Of a stretch of DNA of 49,040 nt, positions 34,201-44,168 are shown piece after piece. Source of the DNA: Prosthecobacter sp. (lineage in GTDB: Bacteria; Verrucomicrobiota; Verrucomicrobiia; Verrucomicrobiales; Verrucomicrobiaceae); NCBI RefSeq assembly GCF_029946185.1, contig NZ_JAQSEA010000114.1, forward strand, positions 1 through 49,040. The letters run 5' to 3'. A program made the translations under genes and the position numbers. The number at the start of each line of letters is the position of its first letter. The stretch's first letter is position 1. Below the pieces are notes generated by a model. The model saw only the letters and a list, made by a program, of their open reading frames with translations. It was not told where the DNA came from and did not search any database.

Positions 34201-37200
34201 TGAAGGAAACGATCAACACCATGGTGGAGCAGCTCCGTTCGTTCGCTTCCGAAGTGACACGCGTGGCCCGCGAAGTGGGCACGGAAGGCAAGCTCGGCGG
34301 TCAGGCCCAGGTGCCGGGTGTCGCGGGCACCTGGAAGGGCCTGACGGACAATGTGAACTCCATGGCCTCCAATCTCACCGGCCAGGTGCGCAACATCGCC
34401 GACGTGGCCACCGCCATCGCCAAGGGCGACTTGTCCCGTAAGATCACGGTGGACGTGAAAGGTGAAATTCTCGAACTGAAAAACACCGTCAACACGATGG
34501 TGGATCAGCTCAATGGCTTCGCCTCCGAAGTGAGCCGCGTGGCGCGCGAAGTGGGCACGGAAGGCAAACTCGGTGGTCAGGCCCAGGTGTCCGGTGTGGC
34601 CGGCACATGGAAAGATTTGACCGACAACGTCAACTCCATGGCCTCCAACCTTACAGGCCAGGTGCGCAACATCGCGGAAGTGACCATCGCCGTGGCGAAT
34701 GGAGACTTATCACGCAAGATCACAGTGGACGTGCGCGGTGAGATTTTGCAGCTCAAGGAAACGATCAACACCATGGTGGAGCAGCTTCGTTCGTTCGCCT
34801 CCGAAGTGACGCGCGTGGCGCGTGAAGTCGGCACCGAAGGCCGCCTCGGCGTGCAGGCCGTGGTGCCTGGTGTGGCCGGAACGTGGAAGGATTTGACCGA
34901 CTCCGTAAACGCCATGGGCACGAACCTGACCGACCAGGTGCGCAACATCGCTGAAGTGACCACAGCCGTGGCACGTGGTGACTTGTCCCGTAAAATCACG
35001 GTGGACGTGAAGGGAGAAATTCTGGAGCTAAAGAACACGATCAACACCATGGTCGATCAGTTGAATGCCTTCTCCTCCGAAGTGACCCGTGTAGCTCGCG
35101 AAGTGGGTACGGAAGGCAAGCTCGGCGGCCAGGCCCAAGTGCCGGGTGTGGCAGGCACGTGGAAGGATCTCACCGACTCCGTGAACGTGATGGCGGCCAA
35201 TCTCACCGACCAGGTGCGCGGCATTGTGAAGGTGGTGACAGCCGTAGCGAACGGCAATCTCCGCCAGCGCCTCTCCGTGCAGGCCAAGGGCGAAGTGGCG
35301 GCACTTGCGGAAACCATCAACAACATGACCGACACGCTGGCGACCTTTGCGGATCAGGTGACCAACGTCGCGCGTGAAGTCGGGGTGGAAGGCCGTCTCG
35401 GGGGTCAGGCCAACGTGCCCGGTGCTGCGGGCACATGGAAGGATCTTACTGGCAACGTGAATCTCCTCGCGGCCAACCTCACCACGCAGGTGCGCGCCAT
35501 CGCTGAGGTGGCCACCGCAGTGACGAAGGGTGACTTGACGCGCTCTATTCAGGTGGAGACGCGTGGTGAGGTCGCCGAGCTCAAGGACAACATCAACACG
35601 ATGATCGACAACCTGCGCGTCACCACGGAGCGCAACAAAGAGCAGGACTGGCTGAAGACGAACCTGGCGAAATTCACCCGCATGCTGCAAGGACAGCGCG
35701 ATCTTTACACCGTCGGCCACATGCTGCTCTCCGAACTCGCGCCGCTGGTTGATTCGCAGCAGGGATCCGTCTATCAGATGACTGCGGGCGACGACGAAGC
35801 CCCATTGCTGCAGCGTCTCGCCAGCTACGCCAATGAGGCCGATCTGCCGGAGCAGATCCTTCTGGGCAACGGTCTGGTCGGACAATGCGCACGCGAAAAA
35901 CAACGAGTGCTCCTGACCGAAGTGCCGGCCGATTACACCCAGATTCATTCCTCCCTGGGCAGCACACGCCCCGCGAATGTCGTGGTCCTACCGGTTTTGT
36001 ATGAAGGCCAGACCAAGGCGGTCATCGAGCTGGCGGCGCTTCATCCCTTTACCGACGGACATCTCAACTTCCTCGAACAGCTCACGCAGTCCATCGGGGT
36101 GGTGCTTAACACCATTGAGGCTACCATGCGCACGGAAGGCCTGCTGCAGCAAAGCCAGCAGCTCACCGCCGAACTGCAGTCAGGTCAGAAGGAACTCCAG
36201 CAGACCAACGAAGAACTCGAGCAGAAGGCGCAGGAACTTGCCGATCAAAACGCCGAGGTGGAACGCAAGAACAAGGAGATCGAGCAGGCCCGGCGCGCAT
36301 TGGAAGAAAAAGCGGCGGAGCTCGCCCTGACCTCGAAATACAAATCCGAATTCCTCGCCAACATGTCGCACGAACTGCGCACACCCCTCAATTCCATCCT
36401 GATTCTCGGTCAGCAGCTCGGAGAGAACACCGTCGGCAATCTGAATCCGAAACAGGTCGAGTTCGCCCGCAATATTCACTCCGCGGGCTCTGACCTGCTC
36501 AATCTCATCAATGATATTCTCGATCTTTCGAAGATTGAATCCGGCACCGTCACGGTGGATGCCGAGGAGATCAGCTTCATCTCACTGAAGGACTCGGTGG
36601 ACCGCAGCTTCCGCCACATCGCAGAAAGTAAAAATCTGCCCTTCATCATGGCGTTCGATTCCGATCTGCCCTTCGCTTTCACCAGCGACTCCAAGCGTCT
36701 GCAGCAGATCATCAAGAACCTCCTTTCAAACGCATTCAAGTTCACGGCCGCCGGCCAGGTCCGCATGGATGTGAAGCCGGTCCAAAGCGGCTGGAGTCCC
36801 GACCACCCCAGCCTGAACCGGGCCGGGGCAGTCATCGCGCTGGCGATCACCGACACGGGCATCGGCATCGCGCCGGAAAAGCAGCGGCTCATCTTCGAAG
36901 CTTTCCAGCAGGCGGATGCAGGCACTTCGCGCAAATATGGCGGCACCGGTCTCGGTCTCGCCATCTCACGCGAACTCGCATCGCTGCTCGGCGGAGAAAT
37001 CCGGCTCGCCAGCACGCCGAACGAGGGCAGCACCTTCACACTCTACCTCCCGCTCGTCTATCTTGGCCCGGCAAACTCAGCCGTGAATCCCCTCAGCGAA
37101 GGGAGAGGCAGCGCGCGTCCCTCCATCGCACTGCCCGTGGCCGTCGCACGCGACGAACCCATTGAGGACGACCGCGCCAGCATGAAAGACGGCGATCTTG

Positions 37201-38366
37201 CGGCCCTCATCGTCGAAGACGATCCCCATTACGCACGAGTGCTCCTCGGCCTGGCTCGCGACAAGGGCTTCAAAGGCCTCGTTGCCACGCGTGGTCATGA
37301 GGCGCTTTCGCTCGCGCGGCAGTACAAGCCCACGGCGATCACGCTCGATATTTTCCTCCCCGACATGCTCGGCTGGACCGTGTTGAACAACCTCAAGCTC
37401 TCACCGGAAACACGCCACATCCCGGTGCAGATCATCACTCTCGAAGAGGAGCGCAGCCACGGCCTCTCCCGCGGTGCATTCTCCTACTTGGTGAAACCGG
37501 CCACGACCGAAGATTTGGAAAACGCCTTCGACAAGATCAAAACCTTCGTCGCCCCCCGCACCAAGCGCCTGCTTGTGGTCGAGGACAACGACACCGAGCG
37601 GATGAGCATCGTCGAACTTCTCGGCCACAACGACATTGAGATCAAAACCGTGGCCACCGGCGAGGAGGCTTACACCACATTGCTCGACCGCCACTTTGAC
37701 TGCTGTGTGCTGGATCTGCGACTGCCAGACATGACCGGCTTTGATCTGCTGGACCGCATTCATGATGAACCCAGCCTCAGAGATATTCCTGTCGTGGTTT
37801 TTACCGGCAAAGATCTTTCTGGTGCGGAAGAGACCCGGCTGCGCGCCATAGCGAAGAGCATCGTTCTCAAGGACGTGCAGTCCCCCGAGCGCCTGCTGGA
37901 TGAAACGGCGCTGTTTCTGCACCGGGTGGTGGCCGACATGCCGCAGAGCAAGCGGCAGATGCTGGAACGACTCCACAGCACCAATGAGGTGCTGCGCGGA
38001 CGCAGAGTCCTGATTGTGGATGATGATGCCCGCAACATTTTCGCGCTCTCAACCGTCCTGGAAAATCAGGAGATGGAAATCCTCAGCGCCACCAACGGGC
38101 GCCAGGCCATCGAGCTGATCCAGGCCACAGATGATCTCGCCATGGTGCTGATGGATATCATGATGCCGGAGATGGACGGCTACGAAACGATGCGGGAGAT
38201 TCGCAAACAGCCGGAGTTCCGAAATCTCCCCATCCTCGCGCTGACGGCCAAGGCAATGAAAGGCGATCGTGAAAAATGTTTGGAAGCAGGTGCGAGCGAT
38301 TACATTGCCAAACCCGTTAATACAGACCAGCTTCTCTCGTTACTCCGAGTCTGGCTGCATCGCTGA
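31233..38366 (+). CDS. Giant poly-HAMP hybrid histidine kinase with GAF and three receivers
   Basis: 2377 residues, ATG start. Residues 1-30 are disordered; 31-175 hold divergent HAMP-like segments. Residues 176-1463 are fourteen tandem 92-residue units, each with EV(T/S)[22 protein letters not shown] and GDLS-x-(K/Q)ITV, i.e. alternating canonical and divergent HAMP modules as in fungal group III (Nik1/Os-1) kinases. A GAF domain (about 1480-1625) and a coiled coil lead to His[15 protein letters not shown] (His1713), HATPase_c (NLLSNAFKF, Asn1833; [21 protein letters not shown]) and receivers with Asp2039, Asp2161 and Asp2308. There is no membrane segment. A second kinase starts 10 bases later. 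In Nik1 the repeats sense osmotic stress; the same role here is inference. Confidence 0.95.
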   Translation: MRTAQSLSPVDSPLPAPRKRQAAKKVPTSTGEAWELELLAAMLAFRKGDFTTRLPEGWTGVRGKIADAFNDVLGMSEFRAREAARVARVVGKEGRLRQRIVSTGMVGGWADEVQALNTLMDDLVRPTTEVTRTIGAVAKGDLGQSMAIEVDGRPLEGEFLHSAKLVNRMIDQLSVFTSEVTRVAREVGTEGKLGGQAQVKGASGVWKDLTESVNQMAGNLTAQVRNIVDVTIAVAAGDLSKKITVDVRGEILQLKEAINTMVDQLRSFASEVTRVAREVGTEGRLGGQAVVPGVAGTWKDLTDSVNAMASNLTAQVRNIAAVTTAVARGDLSRKITVDVKGEILELKETINTMVDQLNAFSSEVTRVAREVGTEGKLGGQAEVSGVAGTWKDLTDSVNSMASNLTGQVRNIADVTTAVARGDLSRKITVDVKGEILELKNTINTMVDQLNSFASEVTRVAREVGTEGKLGGQATVPGVGGTWKDLTDNVNSMASNLTGQVRNIADVATAIAKGDLSSKITVEVKGEILELKNTMNTMVDQLNAFASEVSRVAREVGTEGKLGGQAEVQGVAGTWKDLTDNVNFMANNLTDQVRNIADVATAIASGDLSRKITVDVKGEILELKDTLNTMVDRLNAFASEVSRVAREVGTEGKLGGQAEVGGVAGTWKDLTNNVNSMASNLTGQVRNIAEVATAVANGDLSKKITVDVKGEILELKNTLNTMVDQLNGFASEVSRVAREVGTEGKLGGQAQVRGVAGTWKDLTDNVNSMASNLTGQVRNIADVATAIAKGDLSRKITVDVKGEILQLKETMNTMVDQLNAFASEVTRVAREVGTEGKLGGQAQVPDVGGTWKDLTDNVNSMANSLTAQVRNIAEVTTAVARGDLSRKITVDVQGEILELKNTINTLVDQLNAFASEVSRVAREVGTEGKLGGQAQVSGVAGTWKDLTDNVNSMASNLTSQVRNIAEVTIAVANGDLSKQITVDVRGEILELKETINTMVEQLRSFASEVTRVAREVGTEGKLGGQAQVPGVAGTWKGLTDNVNSMASNLTGQVRNIADVATAIAKGDLSRKITVDVKGEILELKNTVNTMVDQLNGFASEVSRVAREVGTEGKLGGQAQVSGVAGTWKDLTDNVNSMASNLTGQVRNIAEVTIAVANGDLSRKITVDVRGEILQLKETINTMVEQLRSFASEVTRVAREVGTEGRLGVQAVVPGVAGTWKDLTDSVNAMGTNLTDQVRNIAEVTTAVARGDLSRKITVDVKGEILELKNTINTMVDQLNAFSSEVTRVAREVGTEGKLGGQAQVPGVAGTWKDLTDSVNVMAANLTDQVRGIVKVVTAVANGNLRQRLSVQAKGEVAALAETINNMTDTLATFADQVTNVAREVGVEGRLGGQANVPGAAGTWKDLTGNVNLLAANLTTQVRAIAEVATAVTKGDLTRSIQVETRGEVAELKDNINTMIDNLRVTTERNKEQDWLKTNLAKFTRMLQGQRDLYTVGHMLLSELAPLVDSQQGSVYQMTAGDDEAPLLQRLASYANEADLPEQILLGNGLVGQCAREKQRVLLTEVPADYTQIHSSLGSTRPANVVVLPVLYEGQTKAVIELAALHPFTDGHLNFLEQLTQSIGVVLNTIEATMRTEGLLQQSQQLTAELQSGQKELQQTNEELEQKAQELADQNAEVERKNKEIEQARRALEEKAAELALTSKYKSEFLANMSHELRTPLNSILILGQQLGENTVGNLNPKQVEFARNIHSAGSDLLNLINDILDLSKIESGTVTVDAEEISFISLKDSVDRSFRHIAESKNLPFIMAFDSDLPFAFTSDSKRLQQIIKNLLSNAFKFTAAGQVRMDVKPVQSGWSPDHPSLNRAGAVIALAITDTGIGIAPEKQRLIFEAFQQADAGTSRKYGGTGLGLAISRELASLLGGEIRLASTPNEGSTFTLYLPLVYLGPANSAVNPLSEGRGSARPSIALPVAVARDEPIEDDRASMKDGDLAALIVEDDPHYARVLLGLARDKGFKGLVATRGHEALSLARQYKPTAITLDIFLPDMLGWTVLNNLKLSPETRHIPVQIITLEEERSHGLSRGAFSYLVKPATTEDLENAFDKIKTFVAPRTKRLLVVEDNDTERMSIVELLGHNDIEIKTVATGEEAYTTLLDRHFDCCVLDLRLPDMTGFDLLDRIHDEPSLRDIPVVVFTGKDLSGAEETRLRAIAKSIVLKDVQSPERLLDETALFLHRVVADMPQSKRQMLERLHSTNEVLRGRRVLIVDDDARNIFALSTVLENQEMEILSATNGRQAIELIQATDDLAMVLMDIMMPEMDGYETMREIRKQPEFRNLPILALTAKAMKGDREKCLEAGASDYIAKPVNTDQLLSLLRVWLHR
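31758..35621 (+). repeat. Fourteen 276-bp in-frame tandem HAMP units
   Basis: The units are exactly 276 bp each and cover 3864 bases with no indels. Units 1-12 are very similar; 13 and 14 diverge in their second half (GNLRQRLSV and GDLTRSIQV). Units 1-3 and 11-13 share specific variants ([21 protein letters not shown]), pointing to a block duplication. Confidence 0.95.
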
Positions 38367-38376
38367 ACGCGCCACC

Positions 38377-40059
38377 ATGTCCCTAGATCTCCCCATTCAC
38401 GAAATGACACCGCAGGACCAACCCACGGTGCTGGTCGTTGACGATGACTCCAGGAACCTCCTAGCGATCGAGAGCGTGCTCAATGGAGCCAGCTACAGGC
38501 TCAGCAAAGCGCAGACTGGAGCCGAGGCGCTGATGGCGCTGATGAACGGTGATTTCGCAGTCATCGTACTCGATGTGCAGATGCCCGACATGAGCGGGAT
38601 CGATCTGGCGAAGATGATCAAAATGCGCAAACGCACCCAGCACATTCCGATCATCTTTCTCACCGCGCATTACCGCGAGGATGAGCATGCCGTGCTCGGC
38701 TATGACGTCGGCGCGGTTGACTACCTGACCAAGCCGGTAAATCCCGCCGTGCTGCGATCCAAAGTGAACGTCTTTGTTGATCTGTTCGCAAAGACTCGTG
38801 CCCTGGCCGAGATGAACAGCACCCGGCAGACGGCGGAAGAGGCCCTGCGCATTGCCAATATGGAACTGGCCGCACGCAATGAGTCGCTGGTTCGTGAGGC
38901 CGAGGAACGCGAGCGCCGCATTCGCGCGGAATCGGCGCAGGCTGAGGCAGAGGAGGCCAATGCCGCCAAGGACCGCTTTCTAGCAATGCTCTCCCACGAG
39001 CTGCGCACGCCCCTTTCACCCATCGTCCATGCGGTCACGTTGCTGCAGGAGATCGAATGTCCGCCAGCTATCCGCGAACACATCGACATCATCCAGCGCA
39101 ATGTGCGGCTCGAAGCGCGGCTGATTGACGACCTGCTCGATCTCGCGCGCATCCGCAACGGCAAGCTGCGCCTCGAACTGCAGCCCGTCGATGTTCATGA
39201 AGCGCTGCGGCAAGCCGTGAAAATCTGCCAGCCAGAACTCGCAGCAAGACGAATCCGGGTGGTGGAAAAGCTGGAGGCAACAGATCCATACGTGCGCGGG
39301 GACTTCGCCCGCTTGCAGCAGGTGTTCTGGAATCTCCTGACCAACGCCGCGAAGTTCAGCCCGGAAGACAGCACCGTCGAAATGATCACCTTCGCCTCCG
39401 ATCCTGGCGGCAGCATCCATATCGAATTCGCGGATCAGGGCATGGGCATCGTGTCCGACAAGCTCGACCGCATCTTTGATGCATTTGAGCAGGGCGGACG
39501 GCGGACGCAGGCAGGTCTGGGTCTCGGACTCGCCATCTGCAAGGCGCTGGTACAGATGCACAGCGGCGGGATAGCCGCGCATAGCGAGGGACAAAATCGC
39601 GGCGCAAAATTCATCGTCCGCCTGCCCGCCGCCGCGCCTGACGAGCATCCGAACGGAGCCTCAAAGCATGAGATCACTCCCCCCCAAGGTTTGCGGTTGC
39701 TGGTGGTGGAAGATCACCCGGACACCTTGGTCACACTGACACGACTCCTCACGCGGCGGGGCTACACCGTGCGCACAGCGGCCTGCATTGCCGAATGCCT
39801 GGAAGTCGCACGGGAATACGAGTTTGACCTGCTCATTTCAGACATCGGACTGCCCGACGGCCGTGGCACCGAATTGCTGGAGCAGCTCCATGCACTCCAT
39901 GGCAAACGCCCGCCTGCCATTGCCATGAGCGGCTTTGGGATGGACGACGATGTCGAACGCAGCCAGCAGGCCGGATTCTCTGAACACCTGACCAAGCCGG
40001 TCGAGTTTTCCGCCTTGCAACACGCGATTGCACGCCTTGCGGGCAGCCAGGCTGAATAA
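38377..40059 (+). CDS. Soluble hybrid histidine kinase, REC-HK-REC, co-transcribed with the giant kinase
   Basis: 560 residues from ATG at 38377, 10 bases after the giant kinase stop; an in-frame ATG inside that gene at 38269 is unlikely. The first receiver (about 16-135) has Asp22-24, Asp66, Thr96 and Lys119. A coiled coil (about 140-195) leads to His[17 protein letters not shown] (His207). HATPase_c has NLLTNAAKF, DQGMGIVSDKLD and GLGLGLAICKAL. The final receiver (about 439-553) has Asp489 and Lys540 and SGFGMDDDVERSQQAGF, related to the terminal receivers of the kinases at 2351, 8003 and 24291. The domain plan resembles the 2351-3928 kinase. The operon arrangement suggests a phosphorelay with the giant kinase. 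Confidence 0.92.
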   Translation: MSLDLPIHEMTPQDQPTVLVVDDDSRNLLAIESVLNGASYRLSKAQTGAEALMALMNGDFAVIVLDVQMPDMSGIDLAKMIKMRKRTQHIPIIFLTAHYREDEHAVLGYDVGAVDYLTKPVNPAVLRSKVNVFVDLFAKTRALAEMNSTRQTAEEALRIANMELAARNESLVREAEERERRIRAESAQAEAEEANAAKDRFLAMLSHELRTPLSPIVHAVTLLQEIECPPAIREHIDIIQRNVRLEARLIDDLLDLARIRNGKLRLELQPVDVHEALRQAVKICQPELAARRIRVVEKLEATDPYVRGDFARLQQVFWNLLTNAAKFSPEDSTVEMITFASDPGGSIHIEFADQGMGIVSDKLDRIFDAFEQGGRRTQAGLGLGLAICKALVQMHSGGIAAHSEGQNRGAKFIVRLPAAAPDEHPNGASKHEITPPQGLRLLVVEDHPDTLVTLTRLLTRRGYTVRTAACIAECLEVAREYEFDLLISDIGLPDGRGTELLEQLHALHGKRPPAIAMSGFGMDDDVERSQQAGFSEHLTKPVEFSALQHAIARLAGSQAE

Positions 40060-40154
40060 CTTCCGTTCGCCCCCCGTAAGTCACCCACGGGTGAAGGATA
40101 CAACCGTTGTCCCCGTTGGATGCGAATGATTCCAAGAACCCTTCCCCCCATACC

Positions 40155-40478
40155 ATGAACAATCCCACCATGCTGGATGACCCCGAAAATCTCTCAGACA
40201 AAGCAGTCAGCGCTTGGGAGAACGCCACGGAGCAAGAAATTGCCAAAGAAGCCGGCCAGGCCTGGAGCCATACCAAAGAGAAAGCCGGCGAGGTGCTGCA
40301 TTCAGGCGAGCGCTATTTGCGCGACCATCCGGGCACCTCCATGCTGGGAGTGTTCGGCGCTGGAGTTCTCGTAGGAGCACTCGCTGCCTGGTCCCTCGCG
40401 CATGAACAGCGGGACGACGCGTCAGATATCATCCACCGGTTTTTCTCACGTTTGGGCCGAAAGCTGAACCTTGACTGA
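40155..40478 (+). CDS. DUF883-type C-tail-anchored protein
   Basis: 107 residues from ATG at 40155. A helical charged region (AWENATEQEIAKEAGQAWSH, then KEKAGEVLHSGERYLRDHP) precedes the membrane segment TSMLGVFGAGVLVGALAAW, followed by a basic tail. This is the DUF883 (ElaB/YqjD) arrangement with the typical R-D-H-P-G before the anchor. The 14-base palindrome TCACCC-AC-GGGTGA at 40081-40094, 60 bases upstream, may be regulatory. The next gene follows by 30 bases, so an operon is likely. Confidence 0.78.
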   Translation: MNNPTMLDDPENLSDKAVSAWENATEQEIAKEAGQAWSHTKEKAGEVLHSGERYLRDHPGTSMLGVFGAGVLVGALAAWSLAHEQRDDASDIIHRFFSRLGRKLNLD

Positions 40479-40508
40479 TCGCGAAATCCAAGTCTAAAGC
40501 CCACTTCT

Positions 40509-40796
40509 GTGATCTCGGTCTCCAGTCACACCAAGGCGGCATCCCCGCTCACGGTCATTGACGATGACCTCGCTCAGGCACGAACAAAGACAAAGCAGGT
40601 GATCGACCAGACACTCGCTTACTCGCATGACCATCCTGAAGAGGCGCTGGTCTATGCGTTGGCGACAGGGTATGTGCTGCGAACCCTCCCAGTGACACGT
40701 TTGCTGGGAGGCATCGTCCGAGTTGCTCTGCCTTTGCTCAAGCCCGCAGCCTTGTTCTACGGCATTTCAAAAGTGGTTTTGAAAAAGAGGAATTGA
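40509..40796 (+). CDS. Small protein following DUF883, unknown function
   Basis: 95 residues, GTG start at 40509; no in-frame ATG gives a full-length product. It has an acidic/basic N-terminus, DDDLAQARTKTKQVIDQ, then ATGYVLRTLPVTRLLGG and a moderately hydrophobic C-terminal part (VRVALPLLKPAALFYGISKV) ending KKRN. The H-D-H-P-E-E-A segment echoes the R-D-H-P of DUF883 proteins, so it may be a partner or a shortened relative. It probably sits at the membrane. I do not recognise a named family. Confidence 0.55.
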   Translation: MISVSSHTKAASPLTVIDDDLAQARTKTKQVIDQTLAYSHDHPEEALVYALATGYVLRTLPVTRLLGGIVRVALPLLKPAALFYGISKVVLKKRN

Positions 40797-41157
40797 TCTG
40801 GGGCGCAGTATGGCCCCCTACGTCTCTTGGCGCTATTGTGTAGCTGACCGTCAAATAAGGGAGCGTTTTGGAGGCTGCGCGGATGACTTTGATATCCGCC
40901 TCTGCGCCCATAGAACCGCTCTTGCCGCACGCCCACATCCAGAGACTTGGACGGGCTAAATTAGCGAAGTGAAACTCATGACGGGTTTCATTTTTCAAAC
41001 ACCGTCTGTTCCATGACGGCGCGCTACCCTTGGTCATGAAACGGAATGACGCCAGGTGAGTTTCGAAGCCGCGTCCATAAAGACTCTGCAAGTGCGATCA
41101 ACGCGTACATCCGTTGTATGCACGTCATGCGAATTATAAGAAACAGAAAGCCACTTT
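40797..41157. other. Intergenic region, no supported gene
   Basis: Short frames on both strands with no motif. The right end must contain the promoter for the DUF1328 gene. Confidence 0.35.
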
Positions 41158-41325
41158 ATGTTATCCTACACAGTCACATTTCTCATCATCGCACTCATCG
41201 CGGGTGCCCTTGGTTTCAGCGGCGTTGCCGGTGCTTCCGCATCAATCGCCCATGTTTGTTTCGTCTTGTTTCTGATCTTGTTTCTTGTGTCCTTTATATC
41301 AGGTCGCCGTCCGCCTGCAGTGTGA
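41158..41325 (+). CDS. DUF1328 (YtjA-type) membrane protein
   Basis: 55 residues, ATG at 41158. Two membrane helices: [20 protein letters not shown] and then [16 protein letters not shown], ending SGRRPPAV. The first helix with A-L-I-A-G-x-L-G-F-x-G-x-A-G-A-S is diagnostic of DUF1328/YtjA, a small stress-linked membrane protein family of about 55 residues, so the length is typical. It is alone, downstream of a 360-base gap. Confidence 0.9.
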   Translation: MLSYTVTFLIIALIAGALGFSGVAGASASIAHVCFVLFLILFLVSFISGRRPPAV

Positions 41326-41440
41326 CCCAAGCAGCAAGCGCCCTCCCTGTAAGACAACCTGTTCGCGTGCATCACGCGATGACGACTCGGAACTTCGACA
41401 GCCTGCTGGGCAGTCACAAACCTTCTTTTTCCACACCCCT

Positions 41441-41737
41441 ATGACACTCGGCCCTCCCCCATCCTTGGCAGTGTCAGCCTTTGTCGGTTTCACTCATAAC
41501 AGTGAAGCCTCAGGTGGTGTGGTTGCTTCCTTTGATTTGCTATGCCTGTCAGGCATGATCGTCTCGGTTCTTGCGGATGACAGTTTTAGCACCAGCACAG
41601 GAATGGGATTGCTGTCCATCCACCTCTATATCGATGACACGATGGACCTGACAGTCCCGGTGAACCTGAGCGTAAGATCCACGGACTCTTCGGCACTCAG
41701 GTATGGCATGCTCAATGGCGGCCTCCGACCATTCTGA
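41441..41737 (+). CDS. Possible small protein, weak support
   Basis: A 98-codon frame from ATG at 41441. Contains SMIVSVLADD-like hydrophobic beta segments (LCLSGMIVSVLADDSF, GLLSIHLYIDDTMDLTV) but no motif I can name. The frame is open in a longer form back to 41285, overlapping the DUF1328 gene. It could be noise. Confidence 0.25.
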   Translation: MTLGPPPSLAVSAFVGFTHNSEASGGVVASFDLLCLSGMIVSVLADDSFSTSTGMGLLSIHLYIDDTMDLTVPVNLSVRSTDSSALRYGMLNGGLRPF

Positions 41738-41899
41738 GTCCCGCCTGTTCCAATTTCCTTTGGAGAAATTCCAAGGTTCGCTCCGTCACCTTTGCGACAG
41801 GAGTTCAGCGGCGTAATGGGCCAGCCGAGTCACCCTGCTTGCCCGGATCAGCATAGCGAAATTTGCCGAGTTGCATGGTTTTGCAGGGGAAGCCCCATG

Positions 41900-42595
41900 T
41901 TAATGGTCCGCCACCTCAACCCATTCGGCGGCAAATTTCATCAATTCATCTGCTTCTTTAAAACCGAGCTTTTCTTTGATGTGCATCCGATGTGTTTCGA
42001 TGGTTTTGACACTTAGATGCAATGAGTCCGCAATCTCTCTTGTGGTCTTGCCGCGTCCGAACAGTTGCAGCACTTCGAGTTCACGGTCGGAGAGCTTGTC
42101 AACGGGCGACCCCAGGTCTCCTTCGCTGCCCTGGATGGCCTTGAAAATCAATTTTTCGGTGAATGGCAGGCTGACGTAAATTCCGCCGCCAATCACTTTC
42201 CTCAGCGCCTCCATGATATTTTCTATTGCCTGCTGTTTCCTCACATAGCCCTTGGCTCCAGCCCGCAAAGCACGCAAGGCGTAGAGCGATTCATCGTGCA
42301 TGGAGATGACGAGGATAGCGAGTGCTGGCTCCTCGGCGAGCATGTGCTTGATAAGCTCAATCCCATTCGTGCCAGGCATGGAGACGTCGAGGAGCGCCAA
42401 CTCGGGCTTGTGCAGCCTCATGGCTTCCAGCGCCTGCTGCGCATTTGACGCCTCTCCACAGATCGAAACGTCGCTAAACTGACTCAAATACTGACAGATT
42501 CCGTGACGGAAAACGGGGTGATCGTCCACCACCAACAGGCGCTTGCCGAGCACGTTCGCAGGAGAACCAGAAATAGGTAGTGTGTGTGCGCTCAT
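41900..42595 (-). CDS. NarL/FixJ-type response regulator (paralogue of 5646-6344)
   Basis: 231 residues, ATG at 42595. The receiver has Asp24/Asp25 in LLVVDDHPVFRHG, Asp70, Ser98 and Lys120. The LuxR-type helix-turn-helix reads LSDRELEVLQLFGRGKTTREI and LSVKTIETHRMHIKEKLGF. It is closely related to the regulator at 5646-6344. It is divergent from the third regulator at 42917 across a 321-base gap. No kinase is adjacent, so its partner is probably one of the hybrid kinases in the window. Confidence 0.92.
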   Translation of the reverse strand: MSAHTLPISGSPANVLGKRLLVVDDHPVFRHGICQYLSQFSDVSICGEASNAQQALEAMRLHKPELALLDVSMPGTNGIELIKHMLAEEPALAILVISMHDESLYALRALRAGAKGYVRKQQAIENIMEALRKVIGGGIYVSLPFTEKLIFKAIQGSEGDLGSPVDKLSDRELEVLQLFGRGKTTREIADSLHLSVKTIETHRMHIKEKLGFKEADELMKFAAEWVEVADH

Positions 42596-42916
42596 GTTTT
42601 CCCAGTCAGCAGAGCCCTACTGACGCTCGTGCCACAACAGCGGGGAACAAAGATCATGCATGAATCACTCATTTCAGATTCTTCGTAACTGACAGCGCAT
42701 CTGGCCGTCTCTATTTGGTCGAAATGAGCGACCGCCTTGATGCTCACCATCACTCGGGACAGGCTTTGAATCCCCCCCTACCCTCTGCCCTGCAGGATCT
42801 CGCTGCGGGCAAGCTCGTGGCAAGAAGCCTCCCCTCATGTCGTTCAGCAGTAAAATGCGCTTGCCCCCCCCGAGTAGTGGCTGTTTCCTACCCTTTACCA
42901 ACTGATCCCAGATCTC
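42596..42916. other. Divergent promoter region between two regulators
   Basis: 321 bases with C-runs near 42769 and 42863 and no supported gene. Both regulator genes must be transcribed outward from here. No clear palindrome of the TCAGG type is seen. Confidence 0.4.
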
Positions 42917-43627
42917 ATGGCTAAAGCATCCACCAGCGAACCTGTAAAGAAGGAGTCTCCTGCCAAAGAGATGAAACATCGCGTATTGATCGTGGACGAT
43001 CATCCCATCTTCCGCGACGGCATCACCCAGCTCATCAACAGTCAGCCGGACCTCCATGTATGCGGGCACGTCTGCTCGGCGGCACAAGCCCTGTCTTCCG
43101 TGGAAGCGCTCAAGCCGGACATGCTCATTGTGGACATTTCCATCCAAGGCACCAACGGCATTGAACTGATCAAAACCATCCGAGCCCAACATCCTGCGAT
43201 GCGCGCCCTGATGCTTTCCTCACATGACGAAAACCTCTACGCGGAGCGCGCACTGCGTGCGGGCGCCAGGGGATACATCATGAAAGCCGAGTCATCTGAA
43301 AAAGTCATCGAGGCAATCCGACGCGTACTCAGCGGTGACCTCTATCTCAGCGAGGCCATCGGCGGCCGGCTTCTCGACACTTTTCTCAATGGCCGTGCGT
43401 CCCAAACCGGCACCTCGGCCGTGGAACAACTCAGTGACCGCGAACTCGAAATATTCCGCGCCCTCGGGGAAGGCCGCACCACGCGTGAAATTGCCGAGAC
43501 TCTTTTCCTCAGCGTCAAGACGGTGGAAACCCATCGCTCTCACATTAAGGAGAAACTCAATGTCCAAACAGCTCCTGAATTGATCCGTACTGCCGTCGAG
43601 TGGGTCAACAGCCAGGAGAGCCTGTAG
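42917..43627 (+). CDS. NarL/FixJ-type response regulator
   Basis: 236 residues, ATG start. A Lys/Ser/Glu N-terminus precedes the receiver (about 20-140) with Asp27/Asp28 in VLIVDDHPIFRDG, Asp73, Ser101 and Lys123. The LuxR-type DNA-binding domain reads LSDRELEIFRALGEGRTTREI and LSVKTVETHRSHIKEKLNV. It is less similar to the other two regulators than they are to each other. It is divergent from the regulator at 41900. Confidence 0.92.
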   Translation: MAKASTSEPVKKESPAKEMKHRVLIVDDHPIFRDGITQLINSQPDLHVCGHVCSAAQALSSVEALKPDMLIVDISIQGTNGIELIKTIRAQHPAMRALMLSSHDENLYAERALRAGARGYIMKAESSEKVIEAIRRVLSGDLYLSEAIGGRLLDTFLNGRASQTGTSAVEQLSDRELEIFRALGEGRTTREIAETLFLSVKTVETHRSHIKEKLNVQTAPELIRTAVEWVNSQESL

Positions 43628-43659
43628 CAGAGCTACACTTGTGCAAACGGCTCTTCCGC

Positions 43660-43805
43660 TCAAAGGAACAGGCATGGATTGATGCGCGGCGGCTTGCTGC
43701 AGATGGCCTTGAGTGTCCGTCCGACGCATTCGCTGGAGGCGCTTGCGGTTGACCACCCGCCCATGATCTCGGTCCAGCATCATTCGATCACGCCCCTGCC
43801 CCGGC
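43660..43805 (-). pseudogene. Remnant of an IS3-like transposase (OrfB N-terminal part)
   Basis: On the minus strand one frame reads RMMLDRDHGRVVNRKRLQRM and, after a one-base shift, TLKAICSKPPRINP then a stop. This matches the linker region of IS3-family OrfB, where V-N-R-K-R-V-x-R-L-M-R is followed by G-L-x-A-I-x-P-K-P. There is no catalytic DDE core in view. It lies next to a tandem tRNA pair, a common target for mobile DNA. Confidence 0.45.
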
Positions 43806-43919
43806 ATTGCAGTATAAACATGGAATTTGGACGCCATCTCACGTGATTGGGCATTTTCTTAGCCACGTTCTCACGTTAATCCAACCCTTTTGGCAAGCCA
43901 ACCGCGTCGGGTTCCAACG

Positions 43920-43994
<75 letters not shown>

Positions 43995-44001
43995 ATTGCA
44001 A

Positions 44002-44076
44002 TGGCTCCTGAGGTAGGGTTCGAACCTACGACCTAGTGGTTAACAGCCACCCGCTCTACCGCTGAGCTACTCAGGA
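44002..44076 (-). tRNA. tRNA-Asn (GTT), CCA encoded
   Basis: Acceptor arms TCCTGAG/CTCAGGA with discriminator G and encoded CCA (44004-44002). D-arm GCTC-GAGC; anticodon loop CTGTTAA with GTT; T-loop TTCGAAC. It lies 7 bases from tRNA-Met, so the two are likely co-transcribed. Confidence 0.96.
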
Positions 44077-44168
44077 ATCACTTTTTCCCGCTTCCGAGGA
44101 AGGGGGCGAGATGGATAAACGTTCCCATCCATCACGCAAGCTTTTTTGACACTGAATTTGAATAGTTT

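Noticed and set aside
31758-35621. CRISPR array or satellite
   Set aside because: The periodic units are in frame, 276 bp, without spacers, and encode HAMP modules.
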